The notes under the pieces were generated by a model. That model was not told where the DNA came from. It made no database searches and worked only from the letters and a program-made list of their open reading frames with translations. Source: Ramlibacter sp. PS4R-6 (GTDB taxonomy: Bacteria > Pseudomonadota > Gammaproteobacteria > Burkholderiales > Burkholderiaceae_C). From it: DNA of 64,000 nt. Below, piece after piece: positions 25,134 to 32,770 of the stretch (position 1 is its first letter; each line of letters opens with the position of its first letter). The stretch lies in contig NZ_JBBHKA010000001.1 in NCBI RefSeq assembly GCF_037572775.1, positions 3,658,001 through 3,722,000 on the forward strand, read 5' to 3'. The translations under genes were made by a program, and so were the position numbers.

Positions 25134-26222
25134 TCAGGTGTCCTTGGAGACCGAGATCGTCGGGAACTTCGCGCTGAAGTCCTTGGCCTTCTGCGCGATC
25201 TTCACGGCGACCTGTCGCGCGACGGCCTTGTAGACCTTCGCCACGTCGCCGTCCGGGTCGCTCACCACCGTCGGCTTGCCGCTGTCGGCCTGCAGGCGGA
25301 TCTGGATGTCCAGCGGCAGCGCGCCCAGGTAGTCGGCGCCGTACTGCTGGGCCAGCTTGCGCCCGCCGCCCTCGCCGAAGACGTGCTCGGCATGCCCGCA
25401 GTTGCTGCACACGTGCACGGCCATGTTCTCGACGATGCCCAGGATCGGCACGCCGACCTTCTCGAACATGCGGATGGCCTTCTTGGCGTCGAGCAGCGCG
25501 ATGTCCTGCGGCGTCGTCACGATCACCGCGCCGGTCATGGGCACGCGCTGCGACAGCGTCAGCTGGATGTCGCCCGTGCCCGGCGGCAGGTCGACGATGA
25601 GGTAGTCGAGGTCGCGCCAGTTGGTCTGGCGCAGCAGCTGCTCCAGCGCCTGCGTGGCCATCGGGCCGCGCCAGATCATCGCTTCGTCCTGGTTCACCAG
25701 GAAGCCGATCGACATGACCTGCACGCCGTAGTTCTCCAGCGGCTCCATGGTCTGGCCGTCGTCGCTTTCCGGGCGCTGGTCGATGCCCATCATCATGGGC
25801 TGGCTGGGGCCGTAGATGTCCGCGTCGAGCAGGCCGACCTGCGCGCCTTCGGCAGCGAGTGCCAGCGCCAGGTTCACCGCCGTCGTGCTCTTGCCCACCC
25901 CGCCCTTGCCCGAGGCCACGGCGACGATGTTCTTGACGTTGGGCATCAGCTGCACGCCGCGCTGGACGGAATGCGCGGTCACCTTGGTCGAGAGGTTGAC
26001 CGAGACGTTCTGCACGCCGGCCACCGACTTCGCGGCCGCGATCAGCGCCGTGCGCAGCTGCGGCAGCTGGCTTTTCGCGGGATAGCCCAGCTCGACGTCG
26101 AACGACACCTCGCCGCCGGTCACCTGCAGGTTCTTCACCTGCTTGGTGGAAACGAAATCCTTGCCGGTGTTCGGGTCGGTCACCGCCGCCAGCGCGGCCA
26201 TCAATTGCTCGGGGGATGCCAT
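25134..26222 (-). CDS. apbC: Mrp/ApbC-family iron-sulfur cluster carrier ATPase
   Basis: 362 residues from the ATG at 26220-26222. An N-terminal DUF59 (MIP18-like) domain covers residues 1-90, followed by a deviant Walker A GKGGVGKSTT (near residue 106), LLDADIYGPSQP and LIVDLPPGTGD. The C-terminal CSNCGH has the CxxC that carries the bridging [4Fe-4S] cluster. It delivers Fe-S clusters in the cytoplasm. It is the first gene of the FDH locus and diverges from metG across 57 bases. The frame stays open far upstream through the antisense of metG, but that part is not coding. Confidence 0.94.
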   Translation of the reverse strand: MASPEQLMAALAAVTDPNTGKDFVSTKQVKNLQVTGGEVSFDVELGYPAKSQLPQLRTALIAAAKSVAGVQNVSVNLSTKVTAHSVQRGVQLMPNVKNIVAVASGKGGVGKSTTAVNLALALAAEGAQVGLLDADIYGPSQPMMMGIDQRPESDDGQTMEPLENYGVQVMSIGFLVNQDEAMIWRGPMATQALEQLLRQTNWRDLDYLIVDLPPGTGDIQLTLSQRVPMTGAVIVTTPQDIALLDAKKAIRMFEKVGVPILGIVENMAVHVCSNCGHAEHVFGEGGGRKLAQQYGADYLGALPLDIQIRLQADSGKPTVVSDPDGDVAKVYKAVARQVAVKIAQKAKDFSAKFPTISVSKDT

Positions 26223-26246
26223 CCGACGGAGTGTACGGTCCCCAAC

Positions 26247-26252
26247 TAAAAT
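26247..26252 (+). promoter_or_regulatory. Candidate -10 element (TAAAAT) of metG
   Basis: A near-consensus TAAAAT lies 27 bases before the metG ATG in the 57-base divergent gap. The matching -35 would fall over the first codons of apbC and is weak. This leaves a short leader with no strong Shine-Dalgarno. Confidence 0.5.
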
Positions 26253-26279
26253 CGCCGGTTCACCCCGAGAAATCCCGTA

Positions 26280-28307
26280 ATGCCCCAGCGCAAGCTCTTC
26301 GTCACCACCGCCTTGCCGTACGCCAACGGCAAGTTCCACATCGGCCACATCATGGAGTACATCCAGGCCGACATCTGGGTGCGGCACCAGCGAATGCAGG
26401 GCAGCCAGGTGCATTTCGTGTGCGCCGACGACGCGCACGGCGCGCCGATCATGATCGCGGCCGACAAGGCCGGCAAGACGCCGCAGGCCTTCGTGGCGGA
26501 GATCGCCGCGGGCCGCAAGCCCTACCTCGACGGCTTCCACATCGCCTTCGACAACTGGCACTCGACCGACGCGCCCGAGAACCACGAGCTGGCGCAGGCG
26601 ATCTACCGCGACCTCAAGGTCAACGGCCTCGTCTCCAGCAAGACGATCGAGCAGTTCTTCGACCCGCAGAAGAACATGTTCCTGCCCGACCGGTTCATCA
26701 AGGGCGAGTGCCCCAACTGCCACGCGAAGGACCAATACGGCGACAACTGCGAGGTGTGCGGCAAGGTCTACAGCCCCACCGACCTGATCAACCCGTACTC
26801 GGCGCTCTCGGGCGCCACGCCGGTGCTGAAGTCGTCGGAGCATTTCTTCTTCAAGCTGTCCGACCCGCGCTGCCTGGATTTCCTGCGCCAGTGGACGACC
26901 AGCGGCGCCGTGCAGCCCGAGGTGCTGAACAAGATCACCGAGTGGCTCACGCCCGACTCCGAAGGCAAGGTCGCCATGGGCGACTGGGACATCAGCCGCG
27001 ACGCGCCCTACTTCGGCATCGAGATCCCGGATGCGCCGGGCAAGTACTTCTACGTGTGGCTCGATGCGCCGGTGGGTTACCTGGCCTCGCTGAAGAACCA
27101 CCTGGGCAAGGTGGGCGTCGACTACGACCGCTACATCGCCGACCCGCAGGTGGAGCAGGTGCACTTCATCGGCAAGGACATCATCACCTTCCACACGCTG
27201 TTCTGGCCGGCCATGCTGCACTTCTCCGGGCGCAAGGTGCCGAACAAGGTGTTCGTGCACGGCTTCCTCACCGTGAACAACGGCGAGAAGATGAGCAAGA
27301 GCCGCGGCACGGGCCTGGACCCGCTCAAGTACCTGTCGCTCGCGATGAACCCCGAGTGGCTGCGCTACTACCTGGCCGCCAAGCTCAATGGCCGCAACGA
27401 GGACATCGACTTCAACCCCGAGGACTTCATGGCCCGGGTCAATTCCGACCTGGTCGGCAAGTACGTGAACATCGCCAGCCGCGCGGTGAAGTTCATCGAG
27501 GGCGGCAAGCTCGTGTCTTCGCAGGTGGAACCCGAAGCCACGGAACTCGCGCAGTCCGTGCAAGGCCTCTTCGAGTCGCGCGACTACGCGCGCGCGCTGC
27601 GCGAGGTGATGGCCTATGCCGACAAGGTCAACACGCGCTTCGACACCGCCGCGCCGTGGAAGCTGGTCAAGGAAGGCCAGGGCGGCGAGGCGGCCATCGT
27701 GTGTTCCGACTGCCTGCAGGCCTTCAAGGTCATGACGGCGTGCCTGAAGCCGGTGATGCCCGAGCTGGCGGCGCAGGCCGAGGCCTTCCTGAAGTGCGGC
27801 CCGCTCGACTGGTCCAACGCCGCGCAGGCGTTGCCGGTCGGCCACCGGATCGGCGAGTACAAGCACCTCATGCAGCGTGTCGATGCGAAGCAGCTCGACG
27901 CCCTGTTCGAAGCCGCGCCCGAAGCGGCGCCCGCCGCCGCGACGCCGGGCGGCGAGGAGCTCGCACCGCCGATCACCATCGACGACTTCGCCAAGGTGGA
28001 CCTGCGCATCGCGAAGATCGTCGAGTGCAAGGCGGTGGAAGGCTCCACCAAGCTGCTGCAGCTCACGCTCGATGCGGGCGAAGGCCGCATGCGCAACGTG
28101 TTCTCCGGCATCGCCTCGGCCTACAAGCCCGAGCAGCTGGTGGGCAAGCTCACCGTGCTCGTCGCCAACCTCGCCCCGCGCAAGATGAAGTTCGGCGTCA
28201 GCGAGGGCATGGTGTTGGCGGCCAGCCACGGGGACGAAAAGGCCAACCCCGGAATTTTCGTGCTGGAGCCCACATCCGGCGCCACGCCCGGGTTGCGGGT
28301 GCGCTAG
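26280..28307 (+). CDS. metG: Methionyl-tRNA synthetase
   Basis: 675 residues, the long form with a C-terminal tRNA-binding domain. The class I signature HIGH appears in [11 protein letters not shown] (near residue 21); the knuckle zinc site is [19 protein letters not shown]; the KMSKS loop is GEKMSKSRG near residue 337. The C-terminal Trbp111-like OB domain starts around [19 protein letters not shown]. It charges tRNA-Met with methionine. The alanine/proline-rich linker before the OB domain is longer than usual. Divergent from apbC. Confidence 0.97.
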   Translation: MPQRKLFVTTALPYANGKFHIGHIMEYIQADIWVRHQRMQGSQVHFVCADDAHGAPIMIAADKAGKTPQAFVAEIAAGRKPYLDGFHIAFDNWHSTDAPENHELAQAIYRDLKVNGLVSSKTIEQFFDPQKNMFLPDRFIKGECPNCHAKDQYGDNCEVCGKVYSPTDLINPYSALSGATPVLKSSEHFFFKLSDPRCLDFLRQWTTSGAVQPEVLNKITEWLTPDSEGKVAMGDWDISRDAPYFGIEIPDAPGKYFYVWLDAPVGYLASLKNHLGKVGVDYDRYIADPQVEQVHFIGKDIITFHTLFWPAMLHFSGRKVPNKVFVHGFLTVNNGEKMSKSRGTGLDPLKYLSLAMNPEWLRYYLAAKLNGRNEDIDFNPEDFMARVNSDLVGKYVNIASRAVKFIEGGKLVSSQVEPEATELAQSVQGLFESRDYARALREVMAYADKVNTRFDTAAPWKLVKEGQGGEAAIVCSDCLQAFKVMTACLKPVMPELAAQAEAFLKCGPLDWSNAAQALPVGHRIGEYKHLMQRVDAKQLDALFEAAPEAAPAAATPGGEELAPPITIDDFAKVDLRIAKIVECKAVEGSTKLLQLTLDAGEGRMRNVFSGIASAYKPEQLVGKLTVLVANLAPRKMKFGVSEGMVLAASHGDEKANPGIFVLEPTSGATPGLRVR

Positions 28308-28323
28308 CTCTGCCGTTTGGCGC

Positions 28324-28329
28324 TAGAGT
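28324..28329 (+). promoter_or_regulatory. Candidate -10 element (TAGAGT), leaderless lipoprotein gene
   Basis: TAGAGT ends exactly 7 bases before the ATG of the small lipoprotein at 28337. No Shine-Dalgarno is present between, which points to a transcript that starts at the AUG. Confidence 0.4.
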
Positions 28330-28336
28330 GCTGCGC

Positions 28337-28540
28337 ATGAGCAGTACCCCCGCCCTCTTTCGCCTCGCGGCGGCCTGCGCCGCCGCGGCCCTCCTCGCCG
28401 GCTGCGCCGTCGTTTCCGTTGCCAGCACCGCCGTCGGCTTCGCCGCCACGGCGGCCAGCCTGGCGGTGGACGCCACCGTCGGCACGGCCAAGGCCGTCGG
28501 CAGCGTCGTGATGCCGTCGAAGGCCGAAGACAAGCAGTAA
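28337..28540 (+). CDS. Small lipoprotein, function unknown
   Basis: 67 residues. A signal peptide with lipobox LLAGC (cysteine near residue 23) is followed by an alanine/valine-rich stretch (STAVGFAATAASLAVDATVG) and a short charged tail ending SKAEDKQ. Proteins of this look are common in Comamonadaceae but have no assigned role. The ATG follows a -10-like TAGAGT by 7 bases. It lies between metG and the SulP leader region. Confidence 0.75.
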   Translation: MSSTPALFRLAAACAAAALLAGCAVVSVASTAVGFAATAASLAVDATVGTAKAVGSVVMPSKAEDKQ

Positions 28541-28553
28541 GGCCACGCGGGCG

Positions 28554-28559
28554 TAAACT
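28554..28559 (+). promoter_or_regulatory. Candidate -10 element (TAAACT) before the SulP leader ORF
   Basis: TAAACT ends exactly 7 bases before the ATG of the 27-codon leader ORF at 28567. With no Shine-Dalgarno between them, the transcript for leader and SulP would begin at this AUG. A -35 is not evident. Confidence 0.45.
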
Positions 28560-28566
28560 GCCCTCC

Positions 28567-28650
28567 ATGGTCCGCGCGCCGCTCCAGCTTTCGCGCCGCC
28601 GCCGCTTCATCACGCGGCTGCATCACTGCGGCCCACCGGGAACGAACTGA
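28567..28650 (+). CDS. Putative leader peptide (27 residues) upstream of a SulP transporter gene
   Basis: A short ORF begins 7 bases after TAAACT and ends with TGA at 28648-28650, 38 bases before the SulP start. The peptide has a basic centre (LSRRRRFIT) and the ending HHCGPPGTN. Its last seven codons and stop form the 5' arm of a hairpin whose 3' arm includes half of the SulP ribosome-binding site. This is the layout of a translated leader that controls the next gene. The single cysteine codon and the sulfate transporter downstream suggest a sulfur or cysteine signal, but that is inference. I do not recognise the peptide as a named family. Confidence 0.5.
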   Translation: MVRAPLQLSRRRRFITRLHHCGPPGTN

Positions 28651-28682
28651 ACGCCTGCTTCGCGTTTCGTCCGCTCCCGGAG
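28636..28682 (+). promoter_or_regulatory. Leader hairpin partly covering the SulP Shine-Dalgarno
   Basis: Bases 28636-28641 (CCGGGA) pair with 28675-28680 (TCCCGG), and 28642-28646 (ACGAA) pair with 28666-28670 (TTCGT), with a four-base bulge between. The GGAG ribosome-binding site of the TTG-initiated SulP gene is 28679-28682, so its first two bases lie in the stem. A ribosome finishing the leader ORF (stop at 28648-28650) would melt the 5' arm. Confidence 0.45.
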
Positions 28683-28688
28683 ACCTGA

Positions 28689-30344
28689 TTGCAACTTCCC
28701 TTCCATTTCCGTCCGCGCCTGGCGGACGCCTTGCGCGGTTACGACCGCGAGCATTTCGCGCGCGACCTCGGCGCCGGCGTCACGGTCGGCATCGTCGCGC
28801 TGCCGCTGGCCATGGCCTTCGCCATCGCGTCCGGCCTGAAGCCCGAAGCCGGCCTGTGGACGGCCATCATCGCGGGCCTGGTGATCGCGGCGCTGGGCGG
28901 CTCCAGCGTGCAGATCGGCGGGCCGGCGGGCGCGTTCATCGTCATCGTCTACGGCATCGTCGAACGCTTCGGCCTGGCCAACCTGCTGATCGCCACCAGC
29001 TGCGCCGGGGTGCTGCTCTTCGTCGCGGGCTTCTTCCGGCTGGGGCGGCTGGTGCGCTACGTGCCGGTGAGCATCGTCATCGGCTTCACCAACGGCATCG
29101 CGGTGCTCATCGCCGTGTCGCAGCTGAAGGACTGGCTGGGGCTGAAGGTGGAGAAGATGCCCGCCGACTTCTTCGCGCAGCTGAACGTGATCGGCGCGAA
29201 CATCGCGACCTTCAACCCCTTCGCGTTCGGGCTCGGAGCCGCCTGCGTCCTGGTGCTGTTCGTGTGGCCGCGCCTGTGGGGCGAGCGCTCGCCCATCCGC
29301 GCCGCCATCGACCTGCCCGGCGTGAAGACGGCGGCGGCGTTCAACCGGCGCGTGCCCGGCCCGGTGGTGGCGCTGGTGCTGCTGACGCTCTTCGCCTGGT
29401 ACTTCCAGTTGCCGGTGGAAACCATCGGCACGCGCTTCGGCTCCATCCCCGAGGGCCTGCCCGCCTTCGTGCTGCCCGAGTTCTCGTGGGCCACGGTGAA
29501 GCTGCTGGTGACGCCCACGCTGACCATCGCGGCGCTGGGCGCGATCGAGTCGCTGCTGTGCGCGCGCGTCGCCGACCAGCTCACGACCCTGCCGCGCCAC
29601 GACCCCAACCAGGAACTGATGGCGCAAGGCGTGGCCAATTTCGTCACGCCCTTCTTCGGCGGCATGCCGGCCACCGGCACCATCGCGCGCACCGTGACGA
29701 ACATCCGCGCCGGGGCCTCGACGCCCGTTGCGGGCATCGTGCACGCCGTGACGCTGGCCATCATCGTGCTGGCGGCGGCGAAGCTTGCGCTCCTGGTGCC
29801 GCTGCCGGTGCTGGCGGGCATCCTGCTCTTCGTCGCTTTCAACATGGGCGAGTGGCACGAGTTCGCCAACCTGAAGAAGTACAGCATGCACTACCGCGTG
29901 CTGATGCTCGGCACCTTCTTCCTCACGGTCGTCTTCGACCTGACCGTGGCCGTGCAGGTGGGCCTGCTCACCGCGTGCGGCCTGTTCATCCGCCGCATGA
30001 GCGCGCTGTTCTCCGTCAAGCGCGTGCGCGAAGAAGGCGCGGTGATCCACTACGAGCTGTACGGCGCGCTCTTCTTCGGCGCGGTCGCGAAGATCGACGA
30101 GGTGGTGCAGGCCGTGGAGCGCGGGCCGAGCGAACCCGTCGTCATCCTCGACTGCTCGCACCTCGTGCAGCTGGACACCTCGGGCCTGGATTCGCTGCGC
30201 CAGCTGCACAAGGCGGCGCTGCTGCGCGGCGGCACGCTGCACCTGGAGAACCTGCACGAGCAGCCGCGCGGGCTGATCGAACGTTCGGGCTTCGCGGCGG
30301 AACTGGCCGCGAACCTGCCGTCGCCCGAAGTCGCGGCCGGCTAG
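28689..30344 (+). CDS. SulP-family anion transporter with STAS domain
   Basis: 551 residues from a TTG at 28689, 6 bases after GGAG; an in-frame TGA lies immediately upstream, so no earlier start exists. About 10-12 membrane helices begin at DLGAGVTVGIVALPLAMAFA. The SLC26/SulP signature region appears in GSSVQIGGPAGAFIVIV and the substrate-site block FFGGMPATGTIARTVTNIRAGA. A C-terminal STAS domain includes VVILDCSHLVQLDTSGLDSL. It imports sulfate or another anion (bicarbonate is possible in this family). It is not closely similar to the second SulP gene at 58847. The stop overlaps the convergent M28 peptidase gene on CTAG. Confidence 0.92.
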   Translation: MQLPFHFRPRLADALRGYDREHFARDLGAGVTVGIVALPLAMAFAIASGLKPEAGLWTAIIAGLVIAALGGSSVQIGGPAGAFIVIVYGIVERFGLANLLIATSCAGVLLFVAGFFRLGRLVRYVPVSIVIGFTNGIAVLIAVSQLKDWLGLKVEKMPADFFAQLNVIGANIATFNPFAFGLGAACVLVLFVWPRLWGERSPIRAAIDLPGVKTAAAFNRRVPGPVVALVLLTLFAWYFQLPVETIGTRFGSIPEGLPAFVLPEFSWATVKLLVTPTLTIAALGAIESLLCARVADQLTTLPRHDPNQELMAQGVANFVTPFFGGMPATGTIARTVTNIRAGASTPVAGIVHAVTLAIIVLAAAKLALLVPLPVLAGILLFVAFNMGEWHEFANLKKYSMHYRVLMLGTFFLTVVFDLTVAVQVGLLTACGLFIRRMSALFSVKRVREEGAVIHYELYGALFFGAVAKIDEVVQAVERGPSEPVVILDCSHLVQLDTSGLDSLRQLHKAALLRGGTLHLENLHEQPRGLIERSGFAAELAANLPSPEVAAG

Positions 30345-31666
30345 AACGAGCCGGGGTCGCCGGGGAAGACCACAGGCGATTCGAAACCATCGGCCGACAC
30401 CGCCGACACGCCGAAGAACCAGTCGTCGATCACCACGTTGCGCAGCTGCGCCTGCGTGACATTGCCGGGCACGTCGCGGCTGAAGCGCCACTGCGGCTCC
30501 GTCGTTGCGCGCCACCAGACGCGATAGCTCGCGGCGCCCGGCACGGCTTGCCACTTGAGCGTGGTGTGGGGCGTCACGGCGCCTTCGATGGCCACGCCTT
30601 TCGGCGGCGCCGGCGCGTGCGCCAGGGCCGCCATCGCGATCACGTTCAGGCGCGTGACCTGCGCGAGGTAGCCGAAGTCCACGCCCTCGACCGTGTCGCC
30701 GTAGCGCACGCCGTTCTCCACCCGCAGGTCCTGGTGCTGGCGCGAGTAGTCCTCGTGCGCCTCGGTGATGCGCACGGCGGGAAAGCCCGCGTTGAGGAAC
30801 TCCACCTGGTCGCCGCCGCGCCCGTAGCGGTCGGTGCGATAGACCATCTGCACCTTGAAAGTCGGCAGGTGCTTCTGCGCCAGCTTGTCGATGAAGCGAG
30901 CGAGGTTGCGCGAAGGCGAATCGACCTCGCCGCCGTTGTAGCGGCGCCGGTTGGCCTGCTGCGGCGTCTCGGTCGCTTTCGTGCCTTCGGAGAACACGCG
31001 CACCGTGCTGTTGTCGTGCACGCCGTCGGCGCCATGGCTGTTGCCGACGATGTCGTTGTTCAGGTTCGCCTCCACCTGCCAGCCCTGCGCCTTCGCGTAT
31101 TCGGCCAGCACCTTACCGCCGTACAGGCCCTGCTCCTCGCCGGACAGCGCGGCGTAGACCAGTGTCGCGCGCACCTTCTGGCGCGAAAGCACGCGCGCGG
31201 CCTCGATCACCGCCGCGACGCCCGACGCGTCGTCGTTGGCGCCGGGCGCGTCGCTGGTGGCGTCCATCACGTCCGAGACGCGCGAGTCCAGGTGGCCCGT
31301 GATCACGATGACACGGCTGGGGTCCTCGGTGCCGCGCTGGATGGCCACGATGTCCATCACCTCCGTGGGCTGCGGGATGCGCGGGCCCGTGAACACCTGC
31401 GACGGCGTCACCACCTGCAGGCACCCGCCGCAGTCGCGCGAGATGGCGGCGAAGCGCGACTGGACCCAGCGCCGCGCGGCACCGATACCCCGTGTTTCGC
31501 TCTTCGTCTCCGACAAGGTGTGGCGCGTGCCGAAAGCCACCAGGCGCGTGATGGTGCCGTGAAGTTCGGCCTCGCTCACCTGCGCGGCCAGTTCTTCCAG
31601 CGGGGGCAGCGCCAGGGCCAGTGACGGCGCCAGCGACAGGGCCATGGCAGGCAGGAAATGCTTCAT
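30341..31666 (-). CDS. Exported M28-family zinc aminopeptidase
   Basis: 441 residues from the ATG at 31664-31666. A signal peptide (MKHFLPAMALSLAPSLALA) leads into an M28 domain. Metal ligands are visible in VITGHLDSR (near residue 160), GANDDASGVAA and LSGEEQGLYGG, with a later histidine region ITEAHEDYSRQHQD. The C-terminal ~95 residues (from PKGVAIEGAVTPHTTLKW) look like a fibronectin type III-like domain with YRVWWRATTEPQW. It is probably a periplasmic or secreted aminopeptidase. Convergent with SulP; the stop codons overlap on CTAG. Confidence 0.9.
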   Translation of the reverse strand: MKHFLPAMALSLAPSLALALPPLEELAAQVSEAELHGTITRLVAFGTRHTLSETKSETRGIGAARRWVQSRFAAISRDCGGCLQVVTPSQVFTGPRIPQPTEVMDIVAIQRGTEDPSRVIVITGHLDSRVSDVMDATSDAPGANDDASGVAAVIEAARVLSRQKVRATLVYAALSGEEQGLYGGKVLAEYAKAQGWQVEANLNNDIVGNSHGADGVHDNSTVRVFSEGTKATETPQQANRRRYNGGEVDSPSRNLARFIDKLAQKHLPTFKVQMVYRTDRYGRGGDQVEFLNAGFPAVRITEAHEDYSRQHQDLRVENGVRYGDTVEGVDFGYLAQVTRLNVIAMAALAHAPAPPKGVAIEGAVTPHTTLKWQAVPGAASYRVWWRATTEPQWRFSRDVPGNVTQAQLRNVVIDDWFFGVSAVSADGFESPVVFPGDPGSF

Positions 31667-31678
31667 GGGTCGGACCGG

Positions 31679-31684
31679 TAAAAT
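31679..31684 (+). promoter_or_regulatory. Candidate -10 element (TAAAAT) of the DUF3460-scpA-nadB operon
   Basis: TAAAAT ends exactly 7 bases before the DUF3460 ATG at 31692. The transcript would be leaderless. It lies 13 bases upstream of the divergent M28 peptidase start. Confidence 0.5.
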
Positions 31685-31691
31685 CGCGAGT

Positions 31692-31913
31692 ATGTCCTTC
31701 CTGCAGCGCATCTTCCGCCGCCCCGACTACAAGTCGGAGGTCACGCTCTTCATCGACGACCTCAAGGAGAAGAAGCCCGACCTGGAGGCGCAGCAACGCG
31801 CCGGCCGCGCCATCTGGTGGGACAAGCAGGTCAACCGCGAGGCCTGGGACGAGTTCCGCGCCGGGCAGGTGCGCCAGAAGCCCTACGTCTACCAGACGGA
31901 ACCGGTGAAATGA
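31692..31913 (+). CDS. DUF3460 family protein
   Basis: 73 residues from the ATG at 31692. The sequence RIFRRPDYKSEVTLFIDDLK followed by RAGRAIWWDK is the pattern of DUF3460, small proteins confined mainly to Burkholderiales and encoded before scpA. No function is known; the high content of charged residues and tryptophans suggests a soluble protein. Its stop overlaps the scpA start (ATGA). Confidence 0.87.
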   Translation: MSFLQRIFRRPDYKSEVTLFIDDLKEKKPDLEAQQRAGRAIWWDKQVNREAWDEFRAGQVRQKPYVYQTEPVK

Positions 31914-32770
31914 GCGCCGCCGCGAGCGGCGAGGCCCAGTTGCCCGAGGCAACCGAACCTGCCCTGGAAACGATGCCCGACGTGGTGGACCAGGTGGCCC
32001 TCGCGAAACTCTACGGCGAACCGCTGTTCGCCATGCCGACGGACCTGTACATCCCGCCGGACGCGCTGGAGGTCTTCCTCGAGGCCTTCGAAGGCCCGCT
32101 GGACCTGCTGCTGTACCTGATCCGCAAGCAGAACTTCAACATCCTCGACATCCCGATGGCGGGCGTCACGCGCCAGTACCTGGTGTACGTGGACGAGATC
32201 CGCACGCGCAACCTCGAGCTGGCCGCCGAGTACCTGCTGATGGCGGCGATGCTCATCGAGATCAAGTCGCGCATGCTGCTGCCGCCGAAGAAGTCGGCCG
32301 ACGGCGAGGAGGCCGAGGACCCGCGCGCCGAGCTCGTGCGCCGCCTGCTCGAGTACGAGCAGATGAAGCTCGCCTCCGCGCGCCTGAACGAAATGCCGCA
32401 GCTGGGCCGCGACGTGCTGCGCTCGCAGGTCTACATCGAGCAGGCCCTGCAGCCGCGCTTCCCGGACGTGAACGTGGTCGACCTGCAGGAAGCCTGGCAG
32501 GACATCATCAAGCGCGCCCGGCTCGTGCAGCACCACAAGATCACGCGCGAGGAGCTGTCGGTGCGCGAGCACATGTCCATCATCCTGCGCAAGCTGCAGG
32601 GGCGGAAGTTCGTGGAGTTCGAGAACCTGTTCGACACCACGCGCGGCATGCCGGTGGTGATCGTCACCTTCATCGCCATGCTGGAACTCGCCAAGGAAAC
32701 GCTCATCGAGGTGACGCAGGCCGAAGCCTACGCGCCGATCTACGTGCGCATCACGTACCAGCCGGCATGA
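31910..32770 (+). CDS. scpA: Segregation and condensation protein A
   Basis: 286 residues from the ATG at 31910, which overlaps the DUF3460 stop. The kleisin family opening LEVFLEAFEGPLDLLLYLIRKQNFNILDIPM (in pieces) and AAEYLLMAAMLIEIKSRMLLP are clear. An extra ~40-residue acidic N-terminal segment precedes it. ScpA bridges the SMC heads in chromosome compaction; scpB is not in this window. Its stop overlaps the nadB start (ATGA). Confidence 0.93.
   Translation: MSAAASGEAQLPEATEPALETMPDVVDQVALAKLYGEPLFAMPTDLYIPPDALEVFLEAFEGPLDLLLYLIRKQNFNILDIPMAGVTRQYLVYVDEIRTRNLELAAEYLLMAAMLIEIKSRMLLPPKKSADGEEAEDPRAELVRRLLEYEQMKLASARLNEMPQLGRDVLRSQVYIEQALQPRFPDVNVVDLQEAWQDIIKRARLVQHHKITREELSVREHMSIILRKLQGRKFVEFENLFDTTRGMPVVIVTFIAMLELAKETLIEVTQAEAYAPIYVRITYQPA

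Noticed and set aside
26223-28229. Open frame antisense to metG continuing upstream of apbC (about 1030 codons in total)
   Set aside because: The apbC start is fixed by its family N-terminus. The upstream part mirrors metG codons in a GC-rich genome and has a His/Arg/Val/Leu-biased composition with no domain.
28623-30554. 643-codon minus-strand frame opposite the SulP gene
   Set aside because: Low-complexity His/Arg/Gln/Asp-rich translation typical of antisense; SulP membrane helices are clear on the plus strand.
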